Shown here: positions 6,854 through 15,317 of the stretch, in pieces
Position numbering within the stretch: the first letter of the stretch is position 1
How the letters are laid out: each line of letters starts with the position of its first letter
NCBI GenBank assembly: GCA_965662345.1
Contig: CBFIHE010000024.1
Span: 1-32,060, forward strand
DNA length: 32,060 nt
Direction of reading: 5' to 3'
Origin: UBA6049 sp965662345
GTDB lineage: Bacteria > Bacteroidota > Bacteroidia > Flavobacteriales_G > Salibacteraceae
Translations under genes and position numbers: made by a program
The notes under the pieces: model-generated
What the model was told of the DNA's origin: nothing
The model's input: only the letters and a program-made list of their open reading frames with translations
The model's database searches: none

Positions 6854-9295
6854 TTAGGCTCTTAACTCGGCCTTGTGTTCAGATTGGAATCGCTTCAAGA
6901 GTTTTTCCATTACTTTATCTACATGCTTATCGGTTAACGTTTTATTCTCATCGCGCAGCACAAAGCTTACAGCATAAGATTTCATACCCTCTGGTAAGCT
7001 TTTACCCGTATAAACATCAAATAAATTCACTTCTTTGAGTAGACCTTTTTCAGTTTGGTACGCGGTTCTCTCAAGTGAATCAAACTTCACGTCTGTAGGG
7101 AGTAGGAGTGCCAAGTCTCTTCGCACCTTAGGGAACTTAGGAACGGGCTTGTGAGAAACCTTGCGCGAACCTGAGCGTTGAATCAATAGTTCCATAGATA
7201 ATTCTGCAAAAAAGACATCTGTTCTTGCCCCGTATTCTTTCGCTATTTGAGAATCTACCTTGCCTATGTAGCCCAATACTTTCTTTCCTTGTTTTATGGT
7301 AAGACCAGACTCATAATAGGTAGGAACATCCTCTTTGAGTGATAATGAATTTATGGAAATGCCTAAATGGGTTAACATTCCCTCTACAATACCTTTAAGG
7401 AAGTAGTAATCTGCAGCTTCCTCAGGCATCCTCCAGCTCTCAGGCAATAAATCTCCTGTTACGGTTAGGGCTAGCTTAAAATGCTCGTTCGTTCCACCGC
7501 TGTACTTGGTGTAGGTCTTTCCAAATTCAAATAGCTTAATGTTGTTATACTGTCTATTCCCATTGTATTCAACTGCGGCAAGGGCATTATGAATAAACGA
7601 TTGACGCATTACAGTATACTCCCTACTAAGCGGATTCAACATCTCAACAGCAGAATCGGCTTCAAACGCAGAATGATTCTCATAATGCTCTTGTTTGGTT
7701 TGAGAGTTACTCATGCCTTCTAAAAACCCTCTGCTAACCAAGTAATCGCTTACCCTATTCACAATGGTGTCTCTATTAATCTCATCGCTATGCGTAATAG
7801 AAATTGACATCTTTTCGGGTAAAGGGATGTTATCGAAACCGTAAATACGCAATACTTCTTCAATAACATCTGCCTCGCGTTGCACATCCACTCGATACGC
7901 TGGAACAGCAAGGGCAATATTGCGGCCGTTCTTAGAACTGATTTTTATATCTAAACCCTCCAAAATAGCTTCAACAATTTGCGGGTCTATAACCGTACCT
8001 GCGAGCAAGTTTAAACGGTCTAAACTCAAGGTAACATTGAATCCAGAAAGGGGATTAGGATAGTGCTCTAGGATAGGTGATGCCACTTTCGCACCTGTAA
8101 GCTCTTGAATAAGCAAGGCTGCTCGTTTTAATGCATATACCGTTATATCTGGGTCTATTCCTCGCTCAAAGCGGAAAGATGCATCTGTATTTAATCCGTG
8201 ACGCTTTGCTGTTTTTCGCACAGAAACAGGCTTGAAATAAGCAGATTCTAAGAAAACCGAAGTGGTGGTTGTGGAAACTCCGCTATCTAACCCACCAAAG
8301 ACCCCAGCAATACACATAGGTGAATCGCCATTGCAAATCATCAAATCATCTTCATGGAGTTCGCGTTCATCACCATCAAGGGTAACGAACTTTGTGCCTT
8401 TCTCTAAGCATTTAACTCGTACCTCGCCTGTTCCTATTTTTCCCGCATCAAACGCATGAAGAGGTTGGCCCATTTCGTGCAGAACGAAGTTGGTAATGTC
8501 TACCACATTGTTAATAGGCGATAATCCTATGGATATGAGTTTTTTCTTTAGCCAATCTGGAGATTCGTTTACGCTCACTTCTTCCAATAACAATCCGCAA
8601 TACCTTGGACAAGCATCAGAATCTTCAACCGTAAGTTTAATTTTATCTGTTTGAGGACCTTCTTCAAAGTGAGAAACACTTGGCCACTTAATAGGAAGAC
8701 TCCCTAATTCTGGGTTAATTTTTGAAAGCGCTACTAAATCTCTGGCTACACCAATATGAGATACCGCATCTGCTCTGTTTGGGGTAAGACCAATTTCTAA
8801 GGTCTCTTCTGTTTCTGGATTAAAAAAAGCTCTTGCCTCTGTACCTGGAATAATATCGTCTTGCAACACCATTATCCCGTCATGACCTTTGCCCAAGCCT
8901 ATCTCGTCTTCGGCACAAATCATTCCGTTGGATACCTCTCCACGAATTTTTCCTTTTTTGATTTTAAAAGGTTCGCCATCCGTTGGGTACAACATTGTGC
9001 CAGGAAGCGCCACAACTACTTTTTGACCAACGGCTACGTTTGGCGCCCCACAAACTATAGAGTAGGGTTCATCTTCTCCAACATCTACCGTTGTTACCTT
9101 AAGGCGATCTGCATTAGGATGCTTTTCGCAAGTAAGTACCTCACCTATAATGAGACCTTGCAACCCTCCAGGTATAGACTCCGTTCGCTCAATCCCTTCA
9201 ACCTCTAAGCCAGTATTTGTAAGCAGTGCATCTAACTGCTCGGTAGTACCCTTAAAATCTATGTAGTCCTTCAGCCAGTTCACTGAAATCTTCAT
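6854..9295 (-). CDS. pheT: phenylalanine--tRNA ligase beta subunit
   Basis: 813 residues, the full bacterial length. Together with PheS (not in this window) it forms the heterotetramer that charges tRNA-Phe. The order of domains is visible: an N-terminal B1 start MKISVNWLKDYID, a tRNA-binding OB fold at about 42-155 (VEGIERT, EKHPNADRLKV, CGAPNV), the B3/B4 editing region at about 215-390 (PRYCGLLLEEV, NNVVDITNFVLHEMGQPLHAFD), B5 at about 405-475 (YRVDVQREADVIEEVLRIYG), and the C-terminal FDX-ACB anticodon-binding domain (PKFPKVRRDLALLL). It stands alone, flanked by a terminator downstream and a divergent small lipoprotein gene upstream. A TAGATTTG -7 element lies 18 bases above the start codon. 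Confidence 0.98.
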   Translation of the reverse strand: MKISVNWLKDYIDFKGTTEQLDALLTNTGLEVEGIERTESIPGGLQGLIIGEVLTCEKHPNADRLKVTTVDVGEDEPYSIVCGAPNVAVGQKVVVALPGTMLYPTDGEPFKIKKGKIRGEVSNGMICAEDEIGLGKGHDGIMVLQDDIIPGTEARAFFNPETEETLEIGLTPNRADAVSHIGVARDLVALSKINPELGSLPIKWPSVSHFEEGPQTDKIKLTVEDSDACPRYCGLLLEEVSVNESPDWLKKKLISIGLSPINNVVDITNFVLHEMGQPLHAFDAGKIGTGEVRVKCLEKGTKFVTLDGDERELHEDDLMICNGDSPMCIAGVFGGLDSGVSTTTTSVFLESAYFKPVSVRKTAKRHGLNTDASFRFERGIDPDITVYALKRAALLIQELTGAKVASPILEHYPNPLSGFNVTLSLDRLNLLAGTVIDPQIVEAILEGLDIKISSKNGRNIALAVPAYRVDVQREADVIEEVLRIYGFDNIPLPEKMSISITHSDEINRDTIVNRVSDYLVSRGFLEGMSNSQTKQEHYENHSAFEADSAVEMLNPLSREYTVMRQSFIHNALAAVEYNGNRQYNNIKLFEFGKTYTKYSGGTNEHFKLALTVTGDLLPESWRMPEEAADYYFLKGIVEGMLTHLGISINSLSLKEDVPTYYESGLTIKQGKKVLGYIGKVDSQIAKEYGARTDVFFAELSMELLIQRSGSRKVSHKPVPKFPKVRRDLALLLPTDVKFDSLERTAYQTEKGLLKEVNLFDVYTGKSLPEGMKSYAVSFVLRDENKTLTDKHVDKVMEKLLKRFQSEHKAELRA

Positions 9296-9312
9296 ATGCG
9301 TCTAATTTGCTG

Positions 9313-9320
9313 CAAATCTA
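9313..9320 (-). promoter_or_regulatory. candidate -7 element TAGATTTG for pheT
   Basis: On the minus strand this reads TAGATTTG, an exact TAnnTTTG match 17 bases before the pheT start codon. No good -33 TTTG is visible at standard spacing. Confidence 0.35.
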
Positions 9321-9401
9321 ATTGGCAACCTTGAATTACCATGCATAATTGCGAAATCAACAATTTGTAAAACGATTGTGTACTGGCAACGCTGAATTTG
9401 C

Positions 9402-9409
9402 TACATTTG
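9402..9409 (+). promoter_or_regulatory. candidate -7 element TACATTTG for TRL-like gene
   Basis: TACATTTG is an exact TAnnTTTG match 28 bases before the ATG at 9438. The nearest TTG is at 9376-9378, with a spacer of 23, longer than usual. Confidence 0.4.
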
Positions 9410-9437
9410 GGAATAATCTAATTTCAAAATTTACTCT

Positions 9438-9755
9438 ATGAAAACGCTAAAATCATTAGCATTTGCAGGCGCAGCAGCTTTGATGCTATCTAGTTGTGCA
9501 ATGACAACCTCTCCTGTTTCAGGATTTTTGTATACAGATGTAAGCGGTCCTCTACAGGCTACTTCAAACTCTGTAGGTTCTAAAGTGGGTACAGCTTCAG
9601 CTAAATCTATCTTAGGATGGGTTGGAACAGGTGATGCAAGTATTAATGCAGCTGCTAAAAGCGCTGGTATTACCAACATTTCTCACGTTGACTACAACTC
9701 AACTAACATTTTGGGTTTGTTCGCTACTTATGAAGTTGTAGTTTACGGAAACTAG
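9438..9755 (+). CDS. TRL-like family lipoprotein
   Basis: 105 residues. The signal peptide ends in the lipobox LSSC (C20). The mature part matches what I know of the TRL (tRNA-associated locus) family: a GFLYTDVSGP strand near the N-terminus, a central KVGTASAKSILGWVGTGDASI, then AAKSAGITNISHVD and a closing strand with VVVYG. These are small lipoproteins of unknown biochemical role, found in several phyla. The gene is monocistronic by appearance: a -7 element upstream and a strong terminator 22 bases after the stop. No tRNA gene is visible beside it, despite the family name. Glycine, alanine and serine content is high, as is normal for this family. Confidence 0.85.
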   Translation: MKTLKSLAFAGAAALMLSSCAMTTSPVSGFLYTDVSGPLQATSNSVGSKVGTASAKSILGWVGTGDASINAAAKSAGITNISHVDYNSTNILGLFATYEVVVYGN

Positions 9756-9776
9756 TTTTTGATTTTTTGATATAGA

Positions 9777-9805
9777 AACCTCGCCCTCTCGGGTGAGGTT
9801 TTTTT
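9777..9805 (+). terminator. intrinsic terminator after TRL-like gene
   Basis: AACCTCGCCC (9777-9786) pairs with GGGTGAGGTT (9791-9800) around a TCTC loop with one G-T pair, followed by further T residues to 9805. The next gene's ATG is only ten bases beyond the T tract. Confidence 0.88.
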
Positions 9806-9815
9806 GTATTCAGCT

Positions 9816-10268
9816 ATGAAGTTCTTCCAATTTCTGTTTCTCGCTCTTACCCCAGTGTTGTTACATTCTTGCTCACCAAAGAAAGAGCAGTTTACCAAGG
9901 ATTTGTGCTACCCTACAAACAGAGAGTTCAAATTGCTGGATATAAATGATGATCATTTAGCGGTATTCAATAATGACTTAAAAGTTACAGATCGTGGTCA
10001 TTTCCTTAGAGGTGTATATGCTGTGAAAGACCAAATGGTATATGCATCGGTATATGAGGGGCCGAAAAAAGATAGCTTACTTCATGCATTAAGCGACTTA
10101 GAAATGTCTAAAACCAAACTAGGTGATCAGTACACTTGGTGGGCAAATGCGAATACGCTATTCTTAAATTCCTCTACGCAAATTGTAATGGTCTCTTTTC
10201 CTCAAAACCTCTCTACAGATATAATTCCTACAAACGGGCAATCAATTTTATTTGAACTATGCGATTAA
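9816..10268 (+). CDS. lipoprotein of unknown function
   Basis: 150 residues from ATG 9816; an upstream in-frame TTG at 9804 lies inside the terminator T tract and is unlikely to be used. The N-terminus is a lipoprotein signal with C19 in LHSC, followed by SPKKEQ. The mature part shows a mixed alpha/beta pattern, with LLDINDDHLAVFNNDLKV and QMVYASVYEGP. I recognise no family. It overlaps the next gene by ten bases, so the two products are probably translated from one message and may act together in the envelope. The start lies ten bases after the terminator of the TRL gene, leaving almost no room for an ordinary promoter. Confidence 0.8.
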   Translation: MKFFQFLFLALTPVLLHSCSPKKEQFTKDLCYPTNREFKLLDINDDHLAVFNNDLKVTDRGHFLRGVYAVKDQMVYASVYEGPKKDSLLHALSDLEMSKTKLGDQYTWWANANTLFLNSSTQIVMVSFPQNLSTDIIPTNGQSILFELCD

Positions 10269-10765
10269 ATCTAATGGCTATTCTTGGGCTCTTGCTCACT
10301 TTTTCACTTCACGCTCAAAAAACTGAAAAGGTACTCCTCACCAGAATGCACGATGACGGAATGCTATATCATTTGAAATCTTTGGAGCTTGATGCGTGTA
10401 AAAAATCAACCCTAAGTATTGATTTCACGTATCTACCAACGGATAAAGAAGATTCTGCTAGAATTCTCATTGCATTGACACACCCTAGTCTTAAAGGTAC
10501 TCCCCAAAAAATCACCTTTTCTTTTAAGGAGCAATTAGTTGGTTTTGCTGGTGATGCGTTCAAGGTATTGTATGTAGAGAAAGACAAGAAAGACTGGGTT
10601 ACTCGAATTGAATTATCTATGGAAGAAACCGCTTTTCTGGAGTTACTAGCTAACGGTGACTTTTCTCTAAATCTCACTTTTGCTGAAGGAGAGTGTATAG
10701 GTAGTTCAACAAAAAAAGCAGCTCAAGTTTATCAAGAGACACGCACTATCATAGAGTACAACTAA
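10259..10765 (+). CDS. secreted protein of unknown function
   Basis: 168 residues. A signal peptide (MRLNLMAILGLLLTFSLHA) ends near residue 19 with an ordinary signal peptidase I site before QKTEK, with no lipobox cysteine. The mature part looks beta-rich, with alternating hydrophobic strands (LSIDFTYL, QKITFSFKEQL, FSLNLTFAEGEC) and two cysteines (in DACKK and GECIG) that could form a disulfide. I do not recognise the family. It starts inside the preceding lipoprotein gene. Its stop overlaps the recG stop, which reads the other way. Confidence 0.8.
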   Translation: MRLNLMAILGLLLTFSLHAQKTEKVLLTRMHDDGMLYHLKSLELDACKKSTLSIDFTYLPTDKEDSARILIALTHPSLKGTPQKITFSFKEQLVGFAGDAFKVLYVEKDKKDWVTRIELSMEETAFLELLANGDFSLNLTFAEGECIGSSTKKAAQVYQETRTIIEYN

Positions 10766-12861
10766 GATATCTTACTCCAATCTGGTCTGTTTTTCATCAA
10801 CTGTATAAAAAACGTGCGGGTGTTTTTTAAGTCGGGGGCCGCTAAATCTGGACTTCTTTTCAGCACATCTTCAGCAGCATTTCTTGCCAAGGCTATTATT
10901 TGACCATCTTTCGCCAAATCTGCCAATTTTAGATTTACAATTCCACTTTGCTTAGTACCCATAAGGTCTCCAGGTCCGCGCAATCGTAAATCTGCCTCTG
11001 CTACCTCAAAGCCATCTGTAGTTTTTACCATAGTATCCATGCGTTCTCTGGCATCTGAAGACAGCTTATTGCCTGTAACTAGTAGACAATACGACTGCTC
11101 AGCTCCTCTACCTACCCTACCTCTTAACTGATGCAGTTGAGAAAGTCCAAATCGCTCTGCGCTTTCAATAATCATAACTGAGGCATTAGGTACATTCACT
11201 CCCACTTCTATAACAGTAGTGGCAACCATGATTTGGGCCTTACCGCTAACGAATAGTTCCATCTCATGGTCTTTATCTTCAGGCTTCATTTGGCCGTGCA
11301 CAATAGCTACACGGTAATCTGGTAAAGGGAATGCTCTAGTAATACTATCAAATCCATCCATTAGATCTTTGTAATCCATGGTTTCAGATTCTTTTATAAG
11401 TGGGTACACCACATACACTTGCCTACCCAAACCTATTTGCTGGCGCATAAACTCAAAGAGCTTCAAACGGGCGGTATCTCTTAAATGCTTCGTATCTATA
11501 GGTTTCCTTCCAGGTGGTAATTCATCAATTACTGAAACATCTAAATCTCCATACAGAGTCATAGCCAACGTTCTTGGGATGGGCGTAGCAGACATGACTA
11601 GAATATGGGGTGGCATTTTATTCTTCTTCCACATTTGAGAACGTTGGGCAACACCAAAACGGTGCTGCTCATCAATAACTACTAGTCCCAAGTTGAAAAA
11701 CTTAACCTTATCTTCTAACAACGCATGCGTGCCAATAAGCACGTGAATTTCTCCTGCTTGCAACTGTTTGTGTAGAACAGTTCTAGCAGATTGTTTTGTA
11801 GAACCCGTCAACTTTTCTACGCGTAATCCTAGCGGCTCTAGCAGCTCTTTTACTCCTTCAAAGTGTTGATTAGCTAAAATCTCTGTAGGTGCCATTAACG
11901 CGGCTTGAAATCCGTTATCAATGGCTAATAACATAGTAAGCACGGCAACCATGGTTTTTCCACTACCTACATCACCTTGCAAAAGCCGGTTCATCTGTAG
12001 ACCGCGCTTCAGATCAGCTCTAATTTCCTTTACCACGCGCTTCTGGGCTCCGGTAAGCTCAAATGGAATATGCTTCTTATAAAATGAATTAAAGTATTCA
12101 CCAACTACTGGAAATATAAAACCAGGTGTTTCTTGAGTCTTCTTTAGCTTTAACCGAAGGATTTGGAGCTGCAAAAAGAAGAGCTCTTCAAATTTAAGCC
12201 TATACCTAGCCGCCTGCATATAAGCCTGCGAATCTGGGAAGTGTATCTGTTTATAGGCCTCATGCCTAACCATTAAACGATATTGCTCATGTAAATCTTC
12301 TGATAAAATCTCAGGTAATTGTGGAATCAAATCAGGCAATGCTCCACGAATCACCTTTTCAATTCCTTTAGAATGAAGCCCTTTGGCAGTGCATTTCTCA
12401 GTGGTGGAATACACGGGTTGCAAAGCTTGGGTTATTTGCTGATTCGCTTTTGATAAGGGTTCAATATCTGGATGAGCCATATTTATGCTTCCTCCAAAAA
12501 GAGCTGGCTTGCCAAAAATCACATAATCCACTCCTATTTTAAGACCTTGCTTAACCCACTTAATGCCTTTAAACCAAACCAACTCTAGAGTTGATGTATC
12601 ATCAAAGCAAATAGCTACCAGTCGCTTTCCTCTACCCGCTCCTACTTCACGCACACTTTTAATTCTTGCAATAACCTGAACCTGGGGCATATTAGGATTA
12701 AGCTCATTCAGCTTATAAAATGATGTACGATCAATATACCGGTGTGGCATATGATTGAGTAGGTCTTCTGCTGTAAAGATGTTGAGTTCTGTCTTGAACA
12801 AATCAGCTCGGGCAGGCCCTACGCCCTTAATATACTCTATAGGAGTGCTTAGCTTTAGCAT
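10762..12861 (-). CDS. recG: ATP-dependent DNA helicase RecG
   Basis: 699 residues, normal for RecG, which remodels stalled replication forks and branched recombination intermediates. It has an N-terminal helix-hairpin-like start (IEYIKGVGPARADLFKTELN), an OB-fold wedge domain around 60-140 (VQVIARIKSVREVG), and an SF2 helicase core. The core shows motif Q, Walker A GDVGSGKT at 296-303, motif II DEQH at 397-400 with the RecG-typical DEQHRFGVAQR, motif III MSATPIPRT, and the C-terminal LHQLRGRVGRG and LRGPGDLMGTKQSG (TRG motif) segments. It is convergent with the unknown secreted protein gene; the stop codons overlap, with no terminator between them. Confidence 0.98.
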   Translation of the reverse strand: MLKLSTPIEYIKGVGPARADLFKTELNIFTAEDLLNHMPHRYIDRTSFYKLNELNPNMPQVQVIARIKSVREVGAGRGKRLVAICFDDTSTLELVWFKGIKWVKQGLKIGVDYVIFGKPALFGGSINMAHPDIEPLSKANQQITQALQPVYSTTEKCTAKGLHSKGIEKVIRGALPDLIPQLPEILSEDLHEQYRLMVRHEAYKQIHFPDSQAYMQAARYRLKFEELFFLQLQILRLKLKKTQETPGFIFPVVGEYFNSFYKKHIPFELTGAQKRVVKEIRADLKRGLQMNRLLQGDVGSGKTMVAVLTMLLAIDNGFQAALMAPTEILANQHFEGVKELLEPLGLRVEKLTGSTKQSARTVLHKQLQAGEIHVLIGTHALLEDKVKFFNLGLVVIDEQHRFGVAQRSQMWKKNKMPPHILVMSATPIPRTLAMTLYGDLDVSVIDELPPGRKPIDTKHLRDTARLKLFEFMRQQIGLGRQVYVVYPLIKESETMDYKDLMDGFDSITRAFPLPDYRVAIVHGQMKPEDKDHEMELFVSGKAQIMVATTVIEVGVNVPNASVMIIESAERFGLSQLHQLRGRVGRGAEQSYCLLVTGNKLSSDARERMDTMVKTTDGFEVAEADLRLRGPGDLMGTKQSGIVNLKLADLAKDGQIIALARNAAEDVLKRSPDLAAPDLKNTRTFFIQLMKNRPDWSKIS

Positions 12862-12867
12862 CTATAA

Positions 12868-12884
12868 CGAAGGTAACCGTTACC
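12868..12884 (-). promoter_or_regulatory. inverted repeat and TAnnTTCG-like -7 element upstream of recG
   Basis: GGTAAC-C-GTTACC (12872-12884) is a perfect inverted repeat 11 bases before the recG start. On the minus strand it overlaps TACCTTCG (complement of 12868-12875), one base off TAnnTTTG. This could be an operator over the promoter, but a chance occurrence is possible. Confidence 0.3.
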
Positions 12885-12890
12885 CACAAA

Positions 12891-12919
12891 AAAATCCGAC
12901 CGTATACCGATCGGATTTT
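12891..12919 (-). terminator. intrinsic terminator of the pdhA-pdhC unit
   Basis: AAAATCCGA (12891-12899) pairs with TCGGATTTT (12911-12919). Read on the minus strand it is followed by an extended T run, so it ends transcription coming from pdhC, 23 bases past its stop, and isolates recG. Confidence 0.88.
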
Positions 12920-12942
12920 AACACATTGTATTGTAAAATGGC

Positions 12943-14184
12943 TTAAGCCATCATAGTAATTGGATTTTCTAAGAATGCTTTGAAAGTATTCAAGAAGGCA
13001 GCACCAGAGGCACCATCAACTGTTCTGTGATCGCAACTTAAGGTTACTTTCATTCTATTGCCAGGAACTACTTGGCCGTTTTTCACTACAGGCTTTTCAA
13101 TAATTCCACCCACTGCCATGATACATGAGTCTGGTGGGTTAATAATAGCTGTAAACTCTTCAATACCAAACATACCCAAGTTAGAGATTGAGAAAGTATT
13201 CCCTTCCCACTCAGATGGTTGCAATTTCTTGTCTCTAGCTTTTCCTGCCAATTCTTTCACCTCTTTAGAAATTTGAGAAAGAGACTTAGTATCTGCAAAG
13301 CGCACAACTGGTACCAATAGCCCTTCATCAACAGCTACAGCAACACCTACATGAACGTGGTCATTGAATCGAATGGTATCTCCATACCAAGCAGAATTCA
13401 CTGCTGGGTGCTGCTTCAAAGCCAATGCGGAGGCTTTCAGTACAAAATCGTTAAATGACACTTTAACATCTGCCACCTCATTCACAGCCTTTCTAGCTGC
13501 AATGGCATTGTCCATATCAATTTCAATCGTTAAGTAGAAATGTGGAGCAGTGAACTTGCTTTCACCCAATCTACGAGCAATGGTTTTACGCATTTGAGAT
13601 ACAGGAACATCTGTGCAGCTCTCCTGGCCAAAGGCAGGAGTCGATGCTGAAGTACCAGGCACATAATTTTCGATATCACGCTTAACAACGCGACCTCCAT
13701 CACCAGAACCGGTAACTTCTGCCAAGTTGATTCCTTTCTCTTCAGCCATTTTCTTAGCCAATGGAGATGCCTTAACCTTTCCATTGCTTATTGCAGTAGC
13801 AGGCACAGGTGTTGAAGCCTCTTGCGCTGCAGGAGCTGTATTCTCTTTAGGAGAAGGAGCAGGCTTAGACTCTTCCTTAGCAGGGGCTTCAGTCTCCTGA
13901 GCAGATGCATTGCTTTCTTCTTTAAGAATAGCTTCAACATCTTCTCCCTCATCACCCAAAATGGCTAAAATTGAATCTACAGGAGCCGTTTGACCTTGTT
14001 CTACACCAATGTATAACAACACACCTTCTTGAAAAGATTCAAACTCCATTGTGGCTTTATCTGTCTCAATTTCTGCCAACAAGTCACCAGAATCTACATG
14101 ATCGCCCACTTTTTTATGCCATTCCGCTACCACACCCTCGGTCATGGTATCGCTCAACTTGGGCATTCTTACTACTTCTGCCAT
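12943..14184 (-). CDS. pdhC: pyruvate dehydrogenase E2, dihydrolipoamide acetyltransferase
   Basis: 413 residues. It has one lipoyl domain at 1-80, with the lipoylated lysine K43 in EIETDKATMEF. An Ala/Pro/Glu-rich flexible linker spans about 82-135. The peripheral-subunit-binding domain lies near 137-170 (ASPLAKKMAEEKGI, GSGDGGRVVKRDI). The C-terminal acetyltransferase domain contains the catalytic HRTVDG at 386-391. The protein forms the core of the complex that converts pyruvate to acetyl-CoA. Many Flavobacteriia E2 proteins are longer, with two lipoyl domains; this one has one. It follows pdhA by 21 bases in the same orientation and ends before a terminator. Neither E1 beta nor E3 is encoded nearby. 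Confidence 0.96.
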   Translation of the reverse strand: MAEVVRMPKLSDTMTEGVVAEWHKKVGDHVDSGDLLAEIETDKATMEFESFQEGVLLYIGVEQGQTAPVDSILAILGDEGEDVEAILKEESNASAQETEAPAKEESKPAPSPKENTAPAAQEASTPVPATAISNGKVKASPLAKKMAEEKGINLAEVTGSGDGGRVVKRDIENYVPGTSASTPAFGQESCTDVPVSQMRKTIARRLGESKFTAPHFYLTIEIDMDNAIAARKAVNEVADVKVSFNDFVLKASALALKQHPAVNSAWYGDTIRFNDHVHVGVAVAVDEGLLVPVVRFADTKSLSQISKEVKELAGKARDKKLQPSEWEGNTFSISNLGMFGIEEFTAIINPPDSCIMAVGGIIEKPVVKNGQVVPGNRMKVTLSCDHRTVDGASGAAFLNTFKAFLENPITMMA

Positions 14185-14205
14185 ATCGGTGTTCTTTCTT
14201 GCTGT

Positions 14206-15228
14206 TTAGGGTCTGAATTTATTGTCTGCGATGTATGGATAATCTGATTGCGTGTAAACATCTTCGTAGAGCTCCTTTCCTTCTGGTAAGGGAGATTCTT
14301 CTGCGAATTTCACAGATTCCTCTACAAGTGCTTTAACACGTTTGCCAATTGCATCTATCTCATCATCAGTGGCAAACTTCTGCTCTTTTATGGTATTCAA
14401 TACCCACATAATTGGGTCTTGATCTTTGAATTCAGCTACCTCATCTTTGGATCTGTATTTCTGAGGATCAGACATTGAATGCCCTTTGTAACGATACGTG
14501 CGGATATCCAATAGTGTAGGACCTTCACCTTTACGACCTCTTTCAGCTGCTTTATGGATTGCCTTGTGAACATCTTCAACGCGCATTCCATTCACTGCCT
14601 CTGCAGGCATTTCATAAGATGCTGCCAATTTAGTAAGATCATGTACGTTACTTGAACGCTCCACAGATGTACCCATGGCGTAGTTATTATTTTCTATAAT
14701 AAAAACCACTGGAAGTTTCCAGAGCATGGCCAAGTTGAAAGTCTCATGCAATGCACCTTGGCGCGTAGCACCATCTCCCATGGAAGCAAAACATACATTC
14801 TTTGTTCCCTTGTATTGTTCTGCAAAGGCTATACCAGCACCCATTGGAATCTGCGCACCAACAATGCCGTGCCCACCCATGAGGTTAACCTCTTTATGGA
14901 ACATGTGCATTGAACCACCTTTACCTTTTGACATACCAGTTGTTTTTCCATACAACTCTGCCATCATGTATTTGGGGTGAACACCTAAGGCGATGGGGTG
15001 AGCATGATCTCTATAAGCGGTTATATGTTTATCGTCTTTTTCACAGCCAGATGCAGTTCCTGCAACCACGGCTTCTTGACCGATATATAAGTGACAGAAC
15101 CCACCAAACTTCTGCATGGTGTAGAGCTGGCCTGCTTTTTCTTCAATTTTTCGCATAAGGAGCATATCCTCATACCACTTTAGATACTGCTCTTTGCTAA
15201 ATTCTGTTTTCTTTTTGCGTGTAGCCAT
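14206..15228 (-). CDS. pdhA: pyruvate dehydrogenase E1 component, alpha subunit
   Basis: 340 residues, the length of the E1 alpha chain in alpha2-beta2 enzymes. The thiamin-diphosphate motif is intact: GDG at 151-153 through NN at 181-182 (FIIENNNYAMG). The YRYKGHSMSDPQKYRSK loop is the conserved phosphorylation-loop region of E1 alpha. With E1 beta it decarboxylates pyruvate and passes the acetyl group to the lipoyl arm of E2, encoded by the next gene. The E1 beta gene is absent from this window, so it must lie elsewhere. The upstream intergenic region holds a good promoter and three copies of a CG-rich motif, which suggests transcriptional control of this step. Confidence 0.96.
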   Translation of the reverse strand: MATRKKKTEFSKEQYLKWYEDMLLMRKIEEKAGQLYTMQKFGGFCHLYIGQEAVVAGTASGCEKDDKHITAYRDHAHPIALGVHPKYMMAELYGKTTGMSKGKGGSMHMFHKEVNLMGGHGIVGAQIPMGAGIAFAEQYKGTKNVCFASMGDGATRQGALHETFNLAMLWKLPVVFIIENNNYAMGTSVERSSNVHDLTKLAASYEMPAEAVNGMRVEDVHKAIHKAAERGRKGEGPTLLDIRTYRYKGHSMSDPQKYRSKDEVAEFKDQDPIMWVLNTIKEQKFATDDEIDAIGKRVKALVEESVKFAEESPLPEGKELYEDVYTQSDYPYIADNKFRP

Positions 15229-15251
15229 AATGCTGATTTATGGGGTTTTCA

Positions 15252-15317
15252 AACCGCGACAAATTTATTCAAAATAACCGCGGAACAAAGTAATTGTGCA
15301 TGCTACACAAACCGCGG
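15252..15317. repeat. three AACCGCG direct repeats over the pdhA promoter
   Basis: AACCGCG occurs at 15252-15258, 15276-15282 and 15310-15316 in the same orientation; the last two extend to AACCGCGG. Starts are 24 and 34 bases apart. One copy lies at the predicted RNA start, one inside the -33/-7 spacer and one upstream of -33. A TTGTG/CACAA inverted repeat (15294-15298 with 15306-15310) lies between the upper two. This looks like an operator array, but no regulator can be named. Confidence 0.5.
15260..15289 (-). promoter_or_regulatory. candidate pdhA promoter (TTTG, 18-base spacer, TAAATTTG)
   Basis: On the minus strand TTTG (complement of 15286-15289) and TAAATTTG (complement of 15260-15267) are separated by 18 bases, close to the Bacteroidota -33/-7 consensus. 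The predicted RNA start near 15253 gives a leader of about 25 bases before the pdhA ATG. Confidence 0.5.

Noticed and set aside
8861..9208. 115-codon plus-strand open frame opposite pheT
   Set aside because: It is a shadow of pheT, which is full length with all domains; the shadow translation resembles nothing known.
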